Positions 26,915 through 36,522 of a stretch of DNA of 64,000 nucleotides are shown here, one piece after another. The stretch spans positions 124,001 to 188,000 of the forward strand of contig NZ_GL882625.1 in the NCBI RefSeq assembly GCF_000195635.1, in the 5' to 3' direction. Origin of the DNA: Bacteroides fluxus YIT 12057. GTDB lineage: Bacteria; Bacteroidota; Bacteroidia; Bacteroidales; Bacteroidaceae. A program made the position numbers and the translations under genes. The notes under the pieces are model-generated. The model was not told the origin of the DNA. It was given only the letters and a program-made list of their open reading frames with translations, and did not search any database. How positions within the stretch are numbered: the stretch's first letter is position 1; each line of letters starts with the position of its first letter.

Positions 26915-28159
26915 ATGAGCATCAAATTCCGACTCACTGCCATGCAATTCCTGCAATTTTTTGTCTGGGGAGCATGGCTCATCTCATTAGGCGGGTACAT
27001 GGGCGGCACTCTTCATTTCGAAGGAGGGCAAATCGGCGCAATCTTTGCGACCATGGGTATCGCTTCAATCATCATGCCCGGACTGACCGGTATCATTGCC
27101 GACAAATGGGTCAACGCCGAACGACTTTACGGCATCCTGCACCTCATCGGTGCCGGTGCTCTGATATACGCATCCACTGCTACAACATACAGCCACATGT
27201 ATTGGGCCATGCTGCTCAATATGCTTGCCTATATGCCCACCTTGGCTCTGGCAAACACCGTATCCTACAATGCCTTGGAGAAATACAAGATGGACCTGAT
27301 CAAAGATTTTCCTCCCATCCGCGTGTGGGGAACCGTGGGGTTCATCTGTGCCATGTGGGCCGTTGATTTAACCGGATTTAAAACCGGTGTGGCACAGCTT
27401 TACGTAGCCGCCGCTTCGGCAACACTGCTGGGATGCTATGCTTTCACTCTCCCGGCCTGCCCGCCGATGCGCAGCGAAGGCAAAACGATGCTTTCCGCAT
27501 TCGGACTGGATGCACTGATCCTGTTCAAACAAAAGAAAATGGCCATCTTCTTTCTGTTTTCCATGCTGTTGGGAGCCGCACTGCAAATTACCAACACTTA
27601 TGGAGACCTCTTCTTGAGCTCTTTTGCCTCCATACCGGAATATGCCGACTCATTCGGTGTGAAGCATTCCGTCATTTTACTTTCCATCTCGCAGATGAGC
27701 GAAACACTTTTCATCCTTGCCATACCGTTCTTCCTGAAACATTTCGGTATCAAACGTGTTATGCTTATCAGTATGTTTGCCTGGGTATTCCGCTTCGGAC
27801 TGTTCGGGCTTGGAGACCCGGGAAGCGGACTTTGGATGCTCATACTCTCCATGATAGTCTATGGCATGGCGTTTGACTTTTTCAATGTATCCGGTTCCTT
27901 ATTCACAGAAATGGAAGCGCATCCCAGCATCCGAGCCAGCGCACAAGGATTGTTCTTTATGATGACAAACGGAATAGGAGCCATTATTGGAGGATATGCA
28001 AGCGGAGCCGTAGTAGATGCTTTTTCCGTATATGCCGATGGTGGAGGGCTTATCAGCCGAGAGTGGACTCCGGTCTGGTTGATTTTTGCGGGATACGCCT
28101 TAGTTATCGGTCTATTGTTCGGAGCAGTGTTCCGCTACAAGCATACCCCCGAAAAGTAA
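26915..28159 (+). CDS. Nucleoside:proton symporter, NupG/XapB family
   Basis: A 414-residue inner-membrane transporter of the major facilitator superfamily, with about 12 hydrophobic segments. The start MSIKFRLTAMQFLQFFVWGA and the motifs IMPGLTGIIADKWVNAERL and FPPIRVWGTVGFICAMW are those of the nucleoside permease (NupG) group, which imports nucleosides with protons. The specific nucleoside is not predictable. It follows the small RNA gene after about 100 bases, so transcriptional read-through from that promoter is possible. Confidence 0.88.
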   Translation: MSIKFRLTAMQFLQFFVWGAWLISLGGYMGGTLHFEGGQIGAIFATMGIASIIMPGLTGIIADKWVNAERLYGILHLIGAGALIYASTATTYSHMYWAMLLNMLAYMPTLALANTVSYNALEKYKMDLIKDFPPIRVWGTVGFICAMWAVDLTGFKTGVAQLYVAAASATLLGCYAFTLPACPPMRSEGKTMLSAFGLDALILFKQKKMAIFFLFSMLLGAALQITNTYGDLFLSSFASIPEYADSFGVKHSVILLSISQMSETLFILAIPFFLKHFGIKRVMLISMFAWVFRFGLFGLGDPGSGLWMLILSMIVYGMAFDFFNVSGSLFTEMEAHPSIRASAQGLFFMMTNGIGAIIGGYASGAVVDAFSVYADGGGLISREWTPVWLIFAGYALVIGLLFGAVFRYKHTPEK

Positions 28160-28192
28160 ACGGGTTGAGAAACAGGTTAAGTATAGATTTGA

Positions 28193-28768
28193 ATGAACAA
28201 GAAAAAAGTAGAACTGCAAGTGCTGAACATTTCTAACAGCCAAGCGCAAGTAGGCGCTTATGCGCTGGTTTTGGGCGAAGTAAACGGCAAGCGCCAGCTT
28301 CCGGTTATCATAGGCGCTTCTGAAGCACAGGCAATGGTCATCGAACTGAAAGGAATCGTGCCCCCTCGCCCGCTGACACACAATCTGTTTGCTTCCGTAC
28401 TTGAAGTATTGGGAGTGCAGTTGATGCGTGTCCTTATTTATAAAGTAGATAACGGTGTCTTCTACTCTTATCTTTATTTAAAAGAAGATGAAACCATTCT
28501 CCGTGTCGATGCACGCACAAGTGATGCCGTGGCACTGGCACTACGGATGAATGCCCCCATCTTCATCTACGAGGAAATCTTAGAAGCGGAACGGTTAAAA
28601 ACCGGCGAAAGTGCCGATAACAACCAAGAACCCGGGCAGAAAGAACTGCCCGAAGAAGATGCACTGGAAATTCTGAAAGCCGCCTTGCAGAAAGCTGTTG
28701 AAGAAGAAGACTATGAACGTGCCGCCCTTCTGAGAGATCAAATCAATCAACGCAAAAATAATCTATAA
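28193..28768 (+). CDS. Bifunctional nuclease (BFN, DUF151) family protein with UVR motif
   Basis: The 191-residue protein has a DUF151 bifunctional-nuclease domain (about 1-135, LPVIIGASEAQAMVIELKGI, ARTSDAVALALRMNAPIFIYEE) and a C-terminal UVR-type helical hairpin (about 155-188, LKAALQKAVEEEDYERAALL). UVR motifs mediate contacts between UvrB and UvrC and occur in other proteins too. The founding plant protein has RNase and DNase activity; the role in Bacteroides is unknown. It sits in a tight run with rsmE, 4 bases apart. Confidence 0.88.
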   Translation: MNKKKVELQVLNISNSQAQVGAYALVLGEVNGKRQLPVIIGASEAQAMVIELKGIVPPRPLTHNLFASVLEVLGVQLMRVLIYKVDNGVFYSYLYLKEDETILRVDARTSDAVALALRMNAPIFIYEEILEAERLKTGESADNNQEPGQKELPEEDALEILKAALQKAVEEEDYERAALLRDQINQRKNNL

Positions 28769-28772
28769 CTCC

Positions 28773-29471
28773 ATGCACGTATTTTATACACCCGACATAC
28801 AGAAATGCAATGAACTGCCCGAAGAGGAAGCCGCACATGCCGTACGCGTACTGCGCCTGCAAGCAGGGGACGAAGTGACCCTGACAGACGGGAACGGCAA
28901 CTTCTACCGTGCAGAGATCAGTACCGCCACGAACAAAAGGTGCTTTGTCAACATCGTGGAAACACTTCCGCAACCTGCTCTGTGGGATGCCCATCTACAC
29001 ATAGCCATGGCACCCACCAAGAATATGGACCGCACAGAATGGTTTGCCGAAAAAGCTACTGAAATAGGTTTCGATGAACTGACTTTCCTGAACTGCCGCT
29101 TCTCCGAACGAAAAGTAATCAAGACGGAGCGCATCTCCAAAATATTGGTTTCCGCCATCAAGCAATCTCTCAAGGCGCGTTTGCCCAAGCTGAATGAAAT
29201 GACGGACTTCAACAAGTTCATCACCCAGCCTTTTGAAGGACAGAAATTCATAGCCCACTGCTATGAGGGAGAAAAGCCCTTGTTGAAGGACATCCTCCAC
29301 AAGGGGGAAGATGCCCTTGTCCTTATCGGTCCCGAGGGGGATTTCAGTGAAGAGGAGGTAAAGACTGCGTTGGCAAACGGATATATCCCAATCAGTCTGG
29401 GCAGGTCACGACTGCGTACTGAGACCGCTGCACTCGTTGCCTGCCATATCTTGAATCTACAAAATCAATGA
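28773..29471 (+). CDS. rsmE: 16S rRNA (uracil-1498-N3)-methyltransferase
   Basis: The 232-residue SPOUT-class enzyme methylates U1498 of 16S rRNA. An N-terminal PUA-like domain (VLRLQAGDEVTLTDGNG) precedes the trefoil-knot domain with MAPTKNMDRTEWFAEKATEIG, the SAM-binding LIGPEGDFSEEEV (about 184-196) and the C-terminal SLGRSRLRTETAALVACHIL. The size is typical. The stop overlaps a possible ATG of the next frame (29468), but the true start of the next gene is a few codons later. Confidence 0.95.
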   Translation: MHVFYTPDIQKCNELPEEEAAHAVRVLRLQAGDEVTLTDGNGNFYRAEISTATNKRCFVNIVETLPQPALWDAHLHIAMAPTKNMDRTEWFAEKATEIGFDELTFLNCRFSERKVIKTERISKILVSAIKQSLKARLPKLNEMTDFNKFITQPFEGQKFIAHCYEGEKPLLKDILHKGEDALVLIGPEGDFSEEEVKTALANGYIPISLGRSRLRTETAALVACHILNLQNQ

Positions 29472-29494
29472 ATATTTATCAAAACTATAATGAT

Positions 29495-31048
29495 ATGAAA
29501 AAAAGTCTATTTCTCCACCTTCCGGTACTGGCAGTGCTGATCGTGTTTGCAAGCTCTTGTTCCCAAAAGGCAGCAGAATATACCAATGCCATTCCCGCTG
29601 ACGCCACCAAAGTCATGTCTGTCAGTCTAAAGTCTATAGCTGAAAAAGCGGGAATCAATGACAAAGACAACAAAGAGGCGTTGGCGAAGCTGACAGACGC
29701 CATGAAAAGTGGTATGAATGCGGCAACTTTCCAACAGTTGGAAGCTGTCATGAAAGACCCGTCAAAATCTGGTGTTGACGTAACCGCACCGGTCTATATC
29801 TTCAGCGCACCCACCTTTGACTATACAACCGTAGTAGCCAAAGTAAATGACGAAAACGAATTGAAAAGTTTCCTTGAAGCAACCCGGAAGGAAATTCTGG
29901 ACGCCCCTATTACCGAAGGAGACGGCTACAGTTTTGTCGAGGTCAACAAACAGACCTTACTGGCTTTTAATGCCACCACCCTACTGGCCGTGAACTACCA
30001 AAAAGCTGCGCAGCTAGACAAAGTCAAGGAAGGCATCACTGCCCTGCTGAAGCAAACCGAAGAAAACAGCATCAACAAAAGCGGAGCTTTCAAAAAGATG
30101 CAGAAACAGAGCGGGGACGTCAATATGTTCATCTCTCCCTCCAGCATACTCGGTGCGTATGCCAAACAAATCAACTTCGGCATGCCTCAGAATATAGACT
30201 TGAAAGACCTGATGATTTTAGGCAGTCTCTCTTTTGAAAAAGGCAAGATAGACATGCAGATAGAGAACTATACAGAAAGTCCGGAGCTGAAAGCCATGTT
30301 CGAAAAACAGATGAAAAGCACTTGCCCCATCGAAAACACATTTGTAAAATACTTCCCGAAGTCCACTGTGGCCCTGCTCGGCATCGGCATAAACGGTGAG
30401 GAATTTTATAATGTGCTGCAGGAAAACGAACAGTTCCGCAACGAATTCTCCATCACCAAAGCCGCTGAAGTAAAAGACCTGTTCAGCACATTCCAGAACG
30501 ACCTTACCGTAGGCCTTATCAATGTAACCATGAGCAATGCCCCTTCTTTCCTGGCTTATGCCAGCGTAAAGAACAATGCCCCGCTGAAAGCCCTTTATGA
30601 GAAGAAAGCCGAACTGGGACTGAAACGCGGGGAAGACATCGTGAAACTCAATGAAGATGAATATGTGTATAAGTCACGCAACATAAACATCTTCTTCGGT
30701 GTACGTGACAAACAAATGTATGCCACCAACGACGAGTTATTGTATAAAAACATCTGCAAGACCGTTGACCCTTCCGTCAAAGATACAGACTACGCCTCCA
30801 CTCTGAAAGGAAAGCGTTCTGCATTTGTCATCAACGCAGAAGCAGTGCTTGACTTGCCTGTCGTCAAAATGCTGGTAGAATATGGTGGAGCGGAATACAA
30901 TATGTATTATTCACTGGGAAACAGCATCTCTTATCTGGAAGCAACCAGTGACGGTGACAAGGGCAACATCACCCTGCAACTGAAAGACAAGGACGTAAAC
31001 GCATTGAAGCAGATTGTAAACTTCGTCAAGGAGTTTGCAGGATTGTAA
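29495..31048 (+). CDS. DUF4836 family lipoprotein
   Basis: A 517-residue lipoprotein (lipobox FASS-Cys22) that begins its mature part with SQKAAEYTNAIPADATKVMS, the usual opening of DUF4836 proteins. The rest is a long soluble domain with repeated FS/GTP-like patterns such as DVNMFISPSSILGAYAKQI and LTVGLINVTMSNAPSFLAYA. No function is known to me. An in-frame ATG nine codons earlier (29468) is inside rsmE and would spoil the signal peptide. It is followed by an ABC/FtsX pair after 15 bases and may be co-transcribed with it. Confidence 0.88.
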   Translation: MKKSLFLHLPVLAVLIVFASSCSQKAAEYTNAIPADATKVMSVSLKSIAEKAGINDKDNKEALAKLTDAMKSGMNAATFQQLEAVMKDPSKSGVDVTAPVYIFSAPTFDYTTVVAKVNDENELKSFLEATRKEILDAPITEGDGYSFVEVNKQTLLAFNATTLLAVNYQKAAQLDKVKEGITALLKQTEENSINKSGAFKKMQKQSGDVNMFISPSSILGAYAKQINFGMPQNIDLKDLMILGSLSFEKGKIDMQIENYTESPELKAMFEKQMKSTCPIENTFVKYFPKSTVALLGIGINGEEFYNVLQENEQFRNEFSITKAAEVKDLFSTFQNDLTVGLINVTMSNAPSFLAYASVKNNAPLKALYEKKAELGLKRGEDIVKLNEDEYVYKSRNINIFFGVRDKQMYATNDELLYKNICKTVDPSVKDTDYASTLKGKRSAFVINAEAVLDLPVVKMLVEYGGAEYNMYYSLGNSISYLEATSDGDKGNITLQLKDKDVNALKQIVNFVKEFAGL

Positions 31049-31063
31049 ACAAGAATCCAGACA

Positions 31064-31708
31064 ATGTACAGCATTCACTTACAGCAAACACTACCCCAAG
31101 TGTTTGCTGACCGTGATGCCATCCTCTCAGACGTATGGCATCAAGACATAGCATTCCACAAGGAGAAGCATTATTTGATAGAGGCCGCTTCCGGTACCGG
31201 GAAATCATCACTTTGCAGCTACATATACGGGTATCGATACGACTATCAAGGACTGATCAATTTCGATGACCGGAACATCCGTTCACTCTCCACTGATGAA
31301 TGGGTGGATATCCGAAAACATTCTCTCAGTATTCTCTTTCAAGAGCTGCGTGTCTTTCCCGAACTTACTGCCTTCGAAAACGTACAGTTGAAGAACCAGC
31401 TCACCAATTATAAGAAGAAAAAGGAAATCCTTGCCCTCTTCGAAGCCTTGGGAATGGCAGACAAAATGAATGAACAAACTGCCAGACTGTCTTTCGGCCA
31501 GCAGCAACGTGTCGCTTTTATCCGCAGCCTTTGCCAACCCTTTGACTTCATATTCCTGGACGAACCCGTCAGCCATCTGGATGATGGAAACGGAACCGTC
31601 ATGGGCAACCTGCTCACAGAGGAAGCAGGGCGCCAGGGTGCGGGAGTCATCGTAACCTCCATCGGAAAGCATTTGCAACTGCACTATGACAGCATCCTGA
31701 AACTCTGA
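31064..31708 (+). CDS. ABC transporter ATP-binding protein (LolD/MacB-like)
   Basis: A 214-residue ABC ATPase: Walker A ASGTGKSS at 42-49, Q-loop ILFQELRVFPELT, signature LSFGQQQ at 142-148 and Walker B FIFLDEPVSHLD with Asp166-Glu167. It clusters by motif with the LolD/MacB/FtsE group that pairs with FtsX-type permeases, and the next gene encodes such a permease. The first 30 residues diverge from the usual pattern, and the A-loop aromatic is not obvious. The export substrate is unknown. Confidence 0.88.
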   Translation: MYSIHLQQTLPQVFADRDAILSDVWHQDIAFHKEKHYLIEAASGTGKSSLCSYIYGYRYDYQGLINFDDRNIRSLSTDEWVDIRKHSLSILFQELRVFPELTAFENVQLKNQLTNYKKKKEILALFEALGMADKMNEQTARLSFGQQQRVAFIRSLCQPFDFIFLDEPVSHLDDGNGTVMGNLLTEEAGRQGAGVIVTSIGKHLQLHYDSILKL

Positions 31709-31730
31709 CAAAACACAATCAACGAGCCAC

Positions 31731-31754
31731 TTTCAATCGTAAATCGTACATAAA
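31731..31754. repeat. TTTCAATCGTAAATCGTA-type intergenic repeat
   Basis: TTTCAATCGTAAATCGTACA lies four bases before the permease start. The same word family occurs at 3775-3804 and 38436-38466. Confidence 0.5.
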
Positions 31755-31757
31755 CAG

Positions 31758-32966
31758 ATGAACAGACTTATTTGGAAACTTCTTCGCCGGCACATCAGCA
31801 TCGGACAACTGACGGGCTTCTTTCTTGCCAATCTTTTCGGCATGATGATTGTATTACTAAGCGTGCAATTCTACCGTGACGTCCTCCCTGTATTTACTCA
31901 GGGGGACAGCTTCATGAAGAAGGATTATATCATCGCCACCAAAAAAATAAGTACCCTCGGCAACTTTACCGGGAAAAGCAATACCTTCTCCAAAAAGGAA
32001 ATCAAAGAACTGGAAGCACAGTCTTTTACAAAAAGCGTGGGTGCCTTTACTCCTTCCCTTTTCAAGGTTTCCGCCGGACTGGGAATGCAGGAGGCAAGCA
32101 TTCATCTTTCCACGGAAATGTTTTTTGAATCTGTTCCCAACGAATATGTAGATGTAAATCTTGACAAGTGGCACTTTGATGAAGACAGCCATACCATTCC
32201 CATCATCATTCCACGCAACTATCTGAACCTTTACAACTTTGGCTTCGCACAAAGCCGTAGTCTCCCGAAACTGTCGGAAGGATTGATGAGCCTGATACAA
32301 ATGGATATCATGATGCGTGGCAACGGGCGTACCGAACAATACAAAGGCAACATCGTGGGATTCTCCAACCGCCTGAACACGATTCTTGTTCCGCAATCTT
32401 TCATGAGCTGGGCCAACCGGACCTTTGCTCCGGAAAAAGAAGCCCAACCTTCCCGCCTCATCGTCGAAGTAAAGAATCCCACGGATACAGCCATTACAAG
32501 CTACTTCCAGAAAAACAATTACGAAACCGAAGGCGACAGCCTGGATGCCGGAAAAACTACTTATTTCCTGCGTCTTGTCACCGGCATTGTCATAGGCGTA
32601 GGCTTATTCATCAGCATACTTTCCTTCTATATCTTGATGCTGAGCATCTTCCTGCTACTCCAAAAAAACAGCGTGAAATTGGAGAACCTTTTGCTGATAG
32701 GGTATAGTCCCACAAAAGTAGCTCTCCCCTACAACATCCTTACAGCGGGATTGAACGTACTGGTATTATTATTTTCTATCGGTTGCGTAAGTTGGATACG
32801 TACTTACTATACAGAAGTCATACAAAAATTTTTTCCACAACTGGAAACCGGCTCGCTATTGCCTTGTATCCTGGTCGGGCTTGTTCTGTTCATGGTTGTA
32901 TCCCTGCTCAACATACTCGCAATACGCAGGAAAATCACAAATATCCGAAAAGGAGAAAAATCATAA
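31758..32966 (+). CDS. FtsX-like ABC transporter permease
   Basis: The 402-residue inner-membrane protein has one N-terminal membrane segment (about 18-42, FFLANLFGMMIVLLSVQF), a long extracytoplasmic domain of the MacB type (about 45-270), and three C-terminal segments (about 277-310, 330-352, 370-392). This is the layout of FtsX/MacB permeases. It forms a transporter with the ATPase encoded just upstream. The pair stands next to a DUF4836 lipoprotein, so a role in envelope or lipoprotein handling is conceivable but unproven. Confidence 0.83.
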   Translation: MNRLIWKLLRRHISIGQLTGFFLANLFGMMIVLLSVQFYRDVLPVFTQGDSFMKKDYIIATKKISTLGNFTGKSNTFSKKEIKELEAQSFTKSVGAFTPSLFKVSAGLGMQEASIHLSTEMFFESVPNEYVDVNLDKWHFDEDSHTIPIIIPRNYLNLYNFGFAQSRSLPKLSEGLMSLIQMDIMMRGNGRTEQYKGNIVGFSNRLNTILVPQSFMSWANRTFAPEKEAQPSRLIVEVKNPTDTAITSYFQKNNYETEGDSLDAGKTTYFLRLVTGIVIGVGLFISILSFYILMLSIFLLLQKNSVKLENLLLIGYSPTKVALPYNILTAGLNVLVLLFSIGCVSWIRTYYTEVIQKFFPQLETGSLLPCILVGLVLFMVVSLLNILAIRRKITNIRKGEKS

Positions 32967-32988
32967 TTCCTGCATATCGGAAAAAGTC

Positions 32989-34848
32989 TTAAAACGGGAA
33001 TAACAACGGCAGCACAAATACCATTACCACTCCCATAATAATCTGCAACGGAAGTCCGACTTTGATATAATCCATGAACGTATATTGTCCTGCCGGCATC
33101 ACCAATGCGTTGGGCGGTGTAGAGAACGGGGAAGCAAAACACATACTTGCCGCCACTGTTACCGCAAACAGGAAAGGAACCGGACTTACTCCTATCTGCA
33201 CGGCACTCTGAAGGGCAATAGGCGCCATCAATACCGCCGTTACCGTATTACTGATGAACATGGTCATCAAGGAAGTGGTAAAATAGATGCCGGCCATCAA
33301 TACCACCGGACCATAACTGCCCAACCCACTTACCAGGCTACTGGAGATATATTCCGAAGCACCGGTCTTCTCAAGTGCCAGCGACATAGGCAGCATACCG
33401 GCAAACAACACGATAGTCTCCCAATTTATGGTCTTATAAGCAGCCTCCACATTTCGGAAACATCCGGTCAGTACCATCAACAATCCGGCTATCATGACAG
33501 CCGTCACCGGAGCTACAGGGATAAAATCGAACACCATCATCGCTACCATCAGTATCATGATAGCCGCAGCCACCGGAGCCTTATAATCCAAAGTGACCTT
33601 AGCCGCTTCGGCCAAAGGCTGTCCCAATACCACCCAATCCGTATCTTCTTTGCTCAGACGCGCAATATCCTGCCAGGTACCCTGCACGAGCAAGACATCA
33701 CCGCTATGCATACGTTCATTGCCCAGATCTTGCAGGATATATTCTTTCTTACGGCGGATTCCTAGCACATTCACATTGAATTTGTCACGGAATCCCGCCT
33801 CTTTCACTGTCTGGTTAATAATCCGGGAGGAAGGCATCAACACTATTTCAGCGATACCTATATCATAAAAGTCCAAAGATTTGTCGGCGTTGGCCGCTTC
33901 TTCCGTCGTATGTCCGTCCATCATTTCCAACAGGAAATCTTCAGCAAAACGATTCACGTCCACTACGTCACCTCTGATATAGAGTACATCCCCCACCCAT
34001 ATCGTCGTATCGGGCGATGCAAGTTTCTGCGTAACCGTTTTCAGGAAACGATGCTGGGAAACTTCACCGCGGCGCACTTCCAGAATATTCAACCCGTATT
34101 TGCGGCGTATATCCAATTCTATGACCGTCTTACCTATCAGCCGGGAGTCATTGAGGACACGCAGACGGAACAAATTGCTTGACAATCCATATTCTTTAGC
34201 CAACTGGTTCAGTGACTTTCCCGCCAAAGAACCTTCATCGTTCCCTCCTTTTTTAGAAAGGAACCACTTCGTCAGAGGCAACAACACCAATGTGCCCACT
34301 ACCACACAGACAATGCCCACAGGCAAGAAAGAGAAGAAAGACAACGGCGCATACCCTGCTCCGGTCAGTGTATTCTGAATGACAAGGTTCGGCGGAGTAC
34401 CGATAAGCGTCATCATACCACCCATGCTGCTTGCAAAAGCCAGAGGCATCAACAGACGTCCCGGATTCATTCCGGCACTAACCGCCAGACTCACGACTAT
34501 AGGAAGCATCAAGGCAACCGTTCCTGTATTGCTGACAAAAGCACCGATAGCTGAAGTAACCAACATCACCAGCAAAAATAGCCTCAACTCGCTTTTGCCC
34601 GCCAGCTTCAGAATGCGCGAGCTTATCATCTTCGCCAAACCGGTCTGGAATATGGCGCCACCCACCACAAACAGCCCCACCATCATAATAACTACGGAAT
34701 TGGAAAAGCCGGACAATGCCTCGTCAGGAGTCAGAATTTGAAAAATGAGCAAACCTATCAACGCACACAGCGCAACAATGTCCGAACGGACTTTACCCGA
34801 CACGAAAAATGCCGCAGAAAGAATCAAGATAACCAGGGTAATCAGCAT
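32989..34848 (-). CDS. SLC13-type anion transporter with two TrkA-C domains
   Basis: A 619-residue inner-membrane transporter of the divalent anion:sodium symporter (DASS/CitT) family. Membrane halves (about 1-190 and 400-619) flank a cytoplasmic block with two TrkA-C domains (VIELDIRRKYGLNILEVRRG; TVKEAGFRDKFNVNVLGIRR). Signature loops are FVSNTGTVALMLP, TLIGTPPNLVIQ, MFISNTVTAVLMAP and FSTPPNALVM. The substrate is likely an anion such as sulfate, phosphate or a dicarboxylate. A start 21 codons earlier (34911) would contain the -7 box, so MLITLVILIL at 34848 is chosen. It is divergent from an AraC gene. Confidence 0.9.
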   Translation of the reverse strand: MLITLVILILSAAFFVSGKVRSDIVALCALIGLLIFQILTPDEALSGFSNSVVIMMVGLFVVGGAIFQTGLAKMISSRILKLAGKSELRLFLLVMLVTSAIGAFVSNTGTVALMLPIVVSLAVSAGMNPGRLLMPLAFASSMGGMMTLIGTPPNLVIQNTLTGAGYAPLSFFSFLPVGIVCVVVGTLVLLPLTKWFLSKKGGNDEGSLAGKSLNQLAKEYGLSSNLFRLRVLNDSRLIGKTVIELDIRRKYGLNILEVRRGEVSQHRFLKTVTQKLASPDTTIWVGDVLYIRGDVVDVNRFAEDFLLEMMDGHTTEEAANADKSLDFYDIGIAEIVLMPSSRIINQTVKEAGFRDKFNVNVLGIRRKKEYILQDLGNERMHSGDVLLVQGTWQDIARLSKEDTDWVVLGQPLAEAAKVTLDYKAPVAAAIMILMVAMMVFDFIPVAPVTAVMIAGLLMVLTGCFRNVEAAYKTINWETIVLFAGMLPMSLALEKTGASEYISSSLVSGLGSYGPVVLMAGIYFTTSLMTMFISNTVTAVLMAPIALQSAVQIGVSPVPFLFAVTVAASMCFASPFSTPPNALVMPAGQYTFMDYIKVGLPLQIIMGVVMVFVLPLLFPF

Positions 34849-34864
34849 AAGAATATTTTTGGTA

Positions 34865-34872
34865 CAAATATA
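34865..34872 (-). promoter_or_regulatory. Promoter of the SLC13-type transporter
   Basis: On the minus strand TATATTTG, with TTTC (one base off TTTG) 19 bases upstream at 34892-34895. It leaves a leader of about 12 bases before the ATG at 34848. Confidence 0.6.
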
Positions 34873-34968
34873 CCTATTTCCTCCATATCCCGAAAGCCAT
34901 CGTTTATACAAAATACAGAAACACTTACCATTATTACTGATTACGCAACTTTATATGCAAAAATGAAT

Positions 34969-34976
34969 TAACTTTG
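34969..34976 (+). promoter_or_regulatory. Promoter -7 box of the AraC-family gene
   Basis: TAACTTTG lies 19 bases before the ATG at 34995. No -33 element is obvious. Confidence 0.45.
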
Positions 34977-34994
34977 CCGTAACCACAAAAATGA

Positions 34995-35897
34995 ATGAAT
35001 ATGGAAGAGCTCATCAAACTCGATCATGTATGCCAATACAATGAAATGTTGGGACAAGAAACATTGCACCCTTTGGTTAGTGTCATTGATTTCTCCAAGT
35101 GCAAACCGAGAATGCACAGTCGCCAGCGTTTCGGGTTTTATACGATATTCCTGAAAGACGTCAAATGCGGTGATCTCCGCTACGGACGTAATTATTATGA
35201 CTATCAGGAAGGCACTCTCGTATTTCTGGCTCCCGGACAGATAGCGGGTATCGCCAATAACCAAAAAGTATTCCAGCCTAAAGGTTACGCCTTAGTTTTC
35301 CATCCAGATTTGCTTCGGGGTACTTCCCTGGCCCGCATGATGCCCCATTATACTTTCTTCTCTTACGAATCAAATGAAGCATTACACTTGTCAGAGCAGG
35401 AACGCAAAATAATAATAGAATGCCTGCACAATATTGAGGCAGAGTTACAACATTCTATCGACAAACACAGCAAAAGTTTAATAGTCAATAATATAGAATT
35501 ATTACTGAATTACTGCATGCGCTTCTATGACAGGCAATTCATTACCCGAAGCAATGTCAATAAGGATATATTGACCAAATTTGAGTATCTATTAAATGAC
35601 TACTTCTTGTCAGACAAGCCACAAGACATCGGCCTGCCTTCCGTACAATATTGCGCAGAACAGCTGCATCTGTCTCCCAACTACTTCGGAGATCTGATAA
35701 AGAAAGAGACCGGCAATTCTCCCCAAGAGCATATTCAATTAAAACTGATAAACACAGCCAAGGAAAGAATCTTTGATTCCAGCAAGTCCATCAGTGAAAT
35801 AGCCTACGAATTAGGTTTCAAATATCCGCAGCATTTTACCCGGCTATTCAAGAAAGTGGTAGGCTGCTCACCCAACGAATACAGACAAAGCAATTAA
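34995..35897 (+). CDS. AraC family transcriptional regulator
   Basis: The 300-residue regulator has an N-terminal cupin-like sensor (about 20-170, with GTLVFLAPGQIAGIANNQK) and a C-terminal pair of helix-turn-helix motifs (about 195-298, CAEQLHLSPNYFGDLIKKET and ISEIAYELGFKYPQHFTRLF followed by GCSPNEYRQ). In other bacteria such cupin-type AraC proteins respond to small molecules or stress. It is divergent from the SLC13-type transporter with about 145 bases between starts, and the LysO genes lie downstream; either could be its target. Confidence 0.92.
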   Translation: MNMEELIKLDHVCQYNEMLGQETLHPLVSVIDFSKCKPRMHSRQRFGFYTIFLKDVKCGDLRYGRNYYDYQEGTLVFLAPGQIAGIANNQKVFQPKGYALVFHPDLLRGTSLARMMPHYTFFSYESNEALHLSEQERKIIIECLHNIEAELQHSIDKHSKSLIVNNIELLLNYCMRFYDRQFITRSNVNKDILTKFEYLLNDYFLSDKPQDIGLPSVQYCAEQLHLSPNYFGDLIKKETGNSPQEHIQLKLINTAKERIFDSSKSISEIAYELGFKYPQHFTRLFKKVVGCSPNEYRQSN

Positions 35898-35963
35898 AGT
35901 ACCTTGATATAAGGACATTAAAACATATCTTCCTAAGAAGAAAGACCGGTTATTGAATATTTA

Positions 35964-35995
35964 TTTGGAAATTATGCAAAGAAGCTTTATCTTTG
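35964..35995 (+). promoter_or_regulatory. Promoter upstream of lysO
   Basis: TTTG at 35964-35967, 20-base spacer, TATCTTTG at 35988-35995: a near-consensus Bacteroides promoter. Confidence 0.75.
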
Positions 35996-36243
35996 CACCC
36001 GAAATCAAAATGATATGAACCAGTCTTTCACCACATACAATACGCACAATGCTGCATGGAGCAACCAATCCTTATGCAGTCATTTTATCGTGCACGTACA
36101 TTGGTTCAGCGGATTCATCTAAATTCTCCTTTATTACATTCAACAACTTCCATCCTCTTAGGGCAGAAGATGGAAATATCTGTGTGTCAGTTTCCTTTCG
36201 GGAAGCTTGATAAAACTTATGTACTCACTAAAAACTAATTCTT
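35996..36243 (+). other. Long leader before lysO
   Basis: Transcripts from the promoter at 35988 would carry about 240 bases before the first lysO codon. The stretch holds two short frames (about 34 codons from 36015, 60 codons from 36056) with no features of real proteins. It also holds a hairpin with TTCCATC/GATGGAA arms near 36147-36175. I recognise no known riboswitch in it. Confidence 0.4.
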
Positions 36244-36522
36244 ATGTTCACTATTATATCTACCATGTTTATAGGAATCGGCGTTGGATATCTGATGCGC
36301 AATGTACAAATATTACAGAAAATAGAGAAAAGTACCTCCCTCACCATTTTCCTGCTGCTTTTCGTCTTGGGAGTCTCCATCGGTTCCAACCGTTTGATTG
36401 TGGATAATCTGGGAAAGTTCGGATGGCAGGCTGCCGTATTGGCTACGTCAAGCATTACGGGAAGTATGTTGGCCTCATTTACAGTGTTTCACCTATTTTT
36501 CAAGAAAGGAGAAAAAAAATGA
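36244..36522 (+). CDS. LysO-family exporter, N-terminal half (separate protein)
   Basis: A 92-residue membrane protein with three hydrophobic segments (about 1-17, 34-47, 61-85). It matches the front of LysO (DUF340), the lysine exporter, including LLLFVLGVSIGSNRLIVDNL. Its TGA overlaps the ATG of the second half (ATGA at 36519-36522), so the two are translationally coupled. E. coli LysO is one protein of about 300 residues; here the same content is two chains that presumably assemble. I believe split LysO is usual in Bacteroides, so this is probably not a frameshift. Confidence 0.82.
   Translation: MFTIISTMFIGIGVGYLMRNVQILQKIEKSTSLTIFLLLFVLGVSIGSNRLIVDNLGKFGWQAAVLATSSITGSMLASFTVFHLFFKKGEKK

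Noticed and set aside
36015..36238. Short frames in the lysO leader as genes
   Set aside because: Neither frame has a signal peptide, membrane segment or known motif, and they overlap each other.
35996..36243. Lysine riboswitch before lysO
   Set aside because: I could not recognise the conserved core of the lysine riboswitch, so only an unassigned leader is reported.
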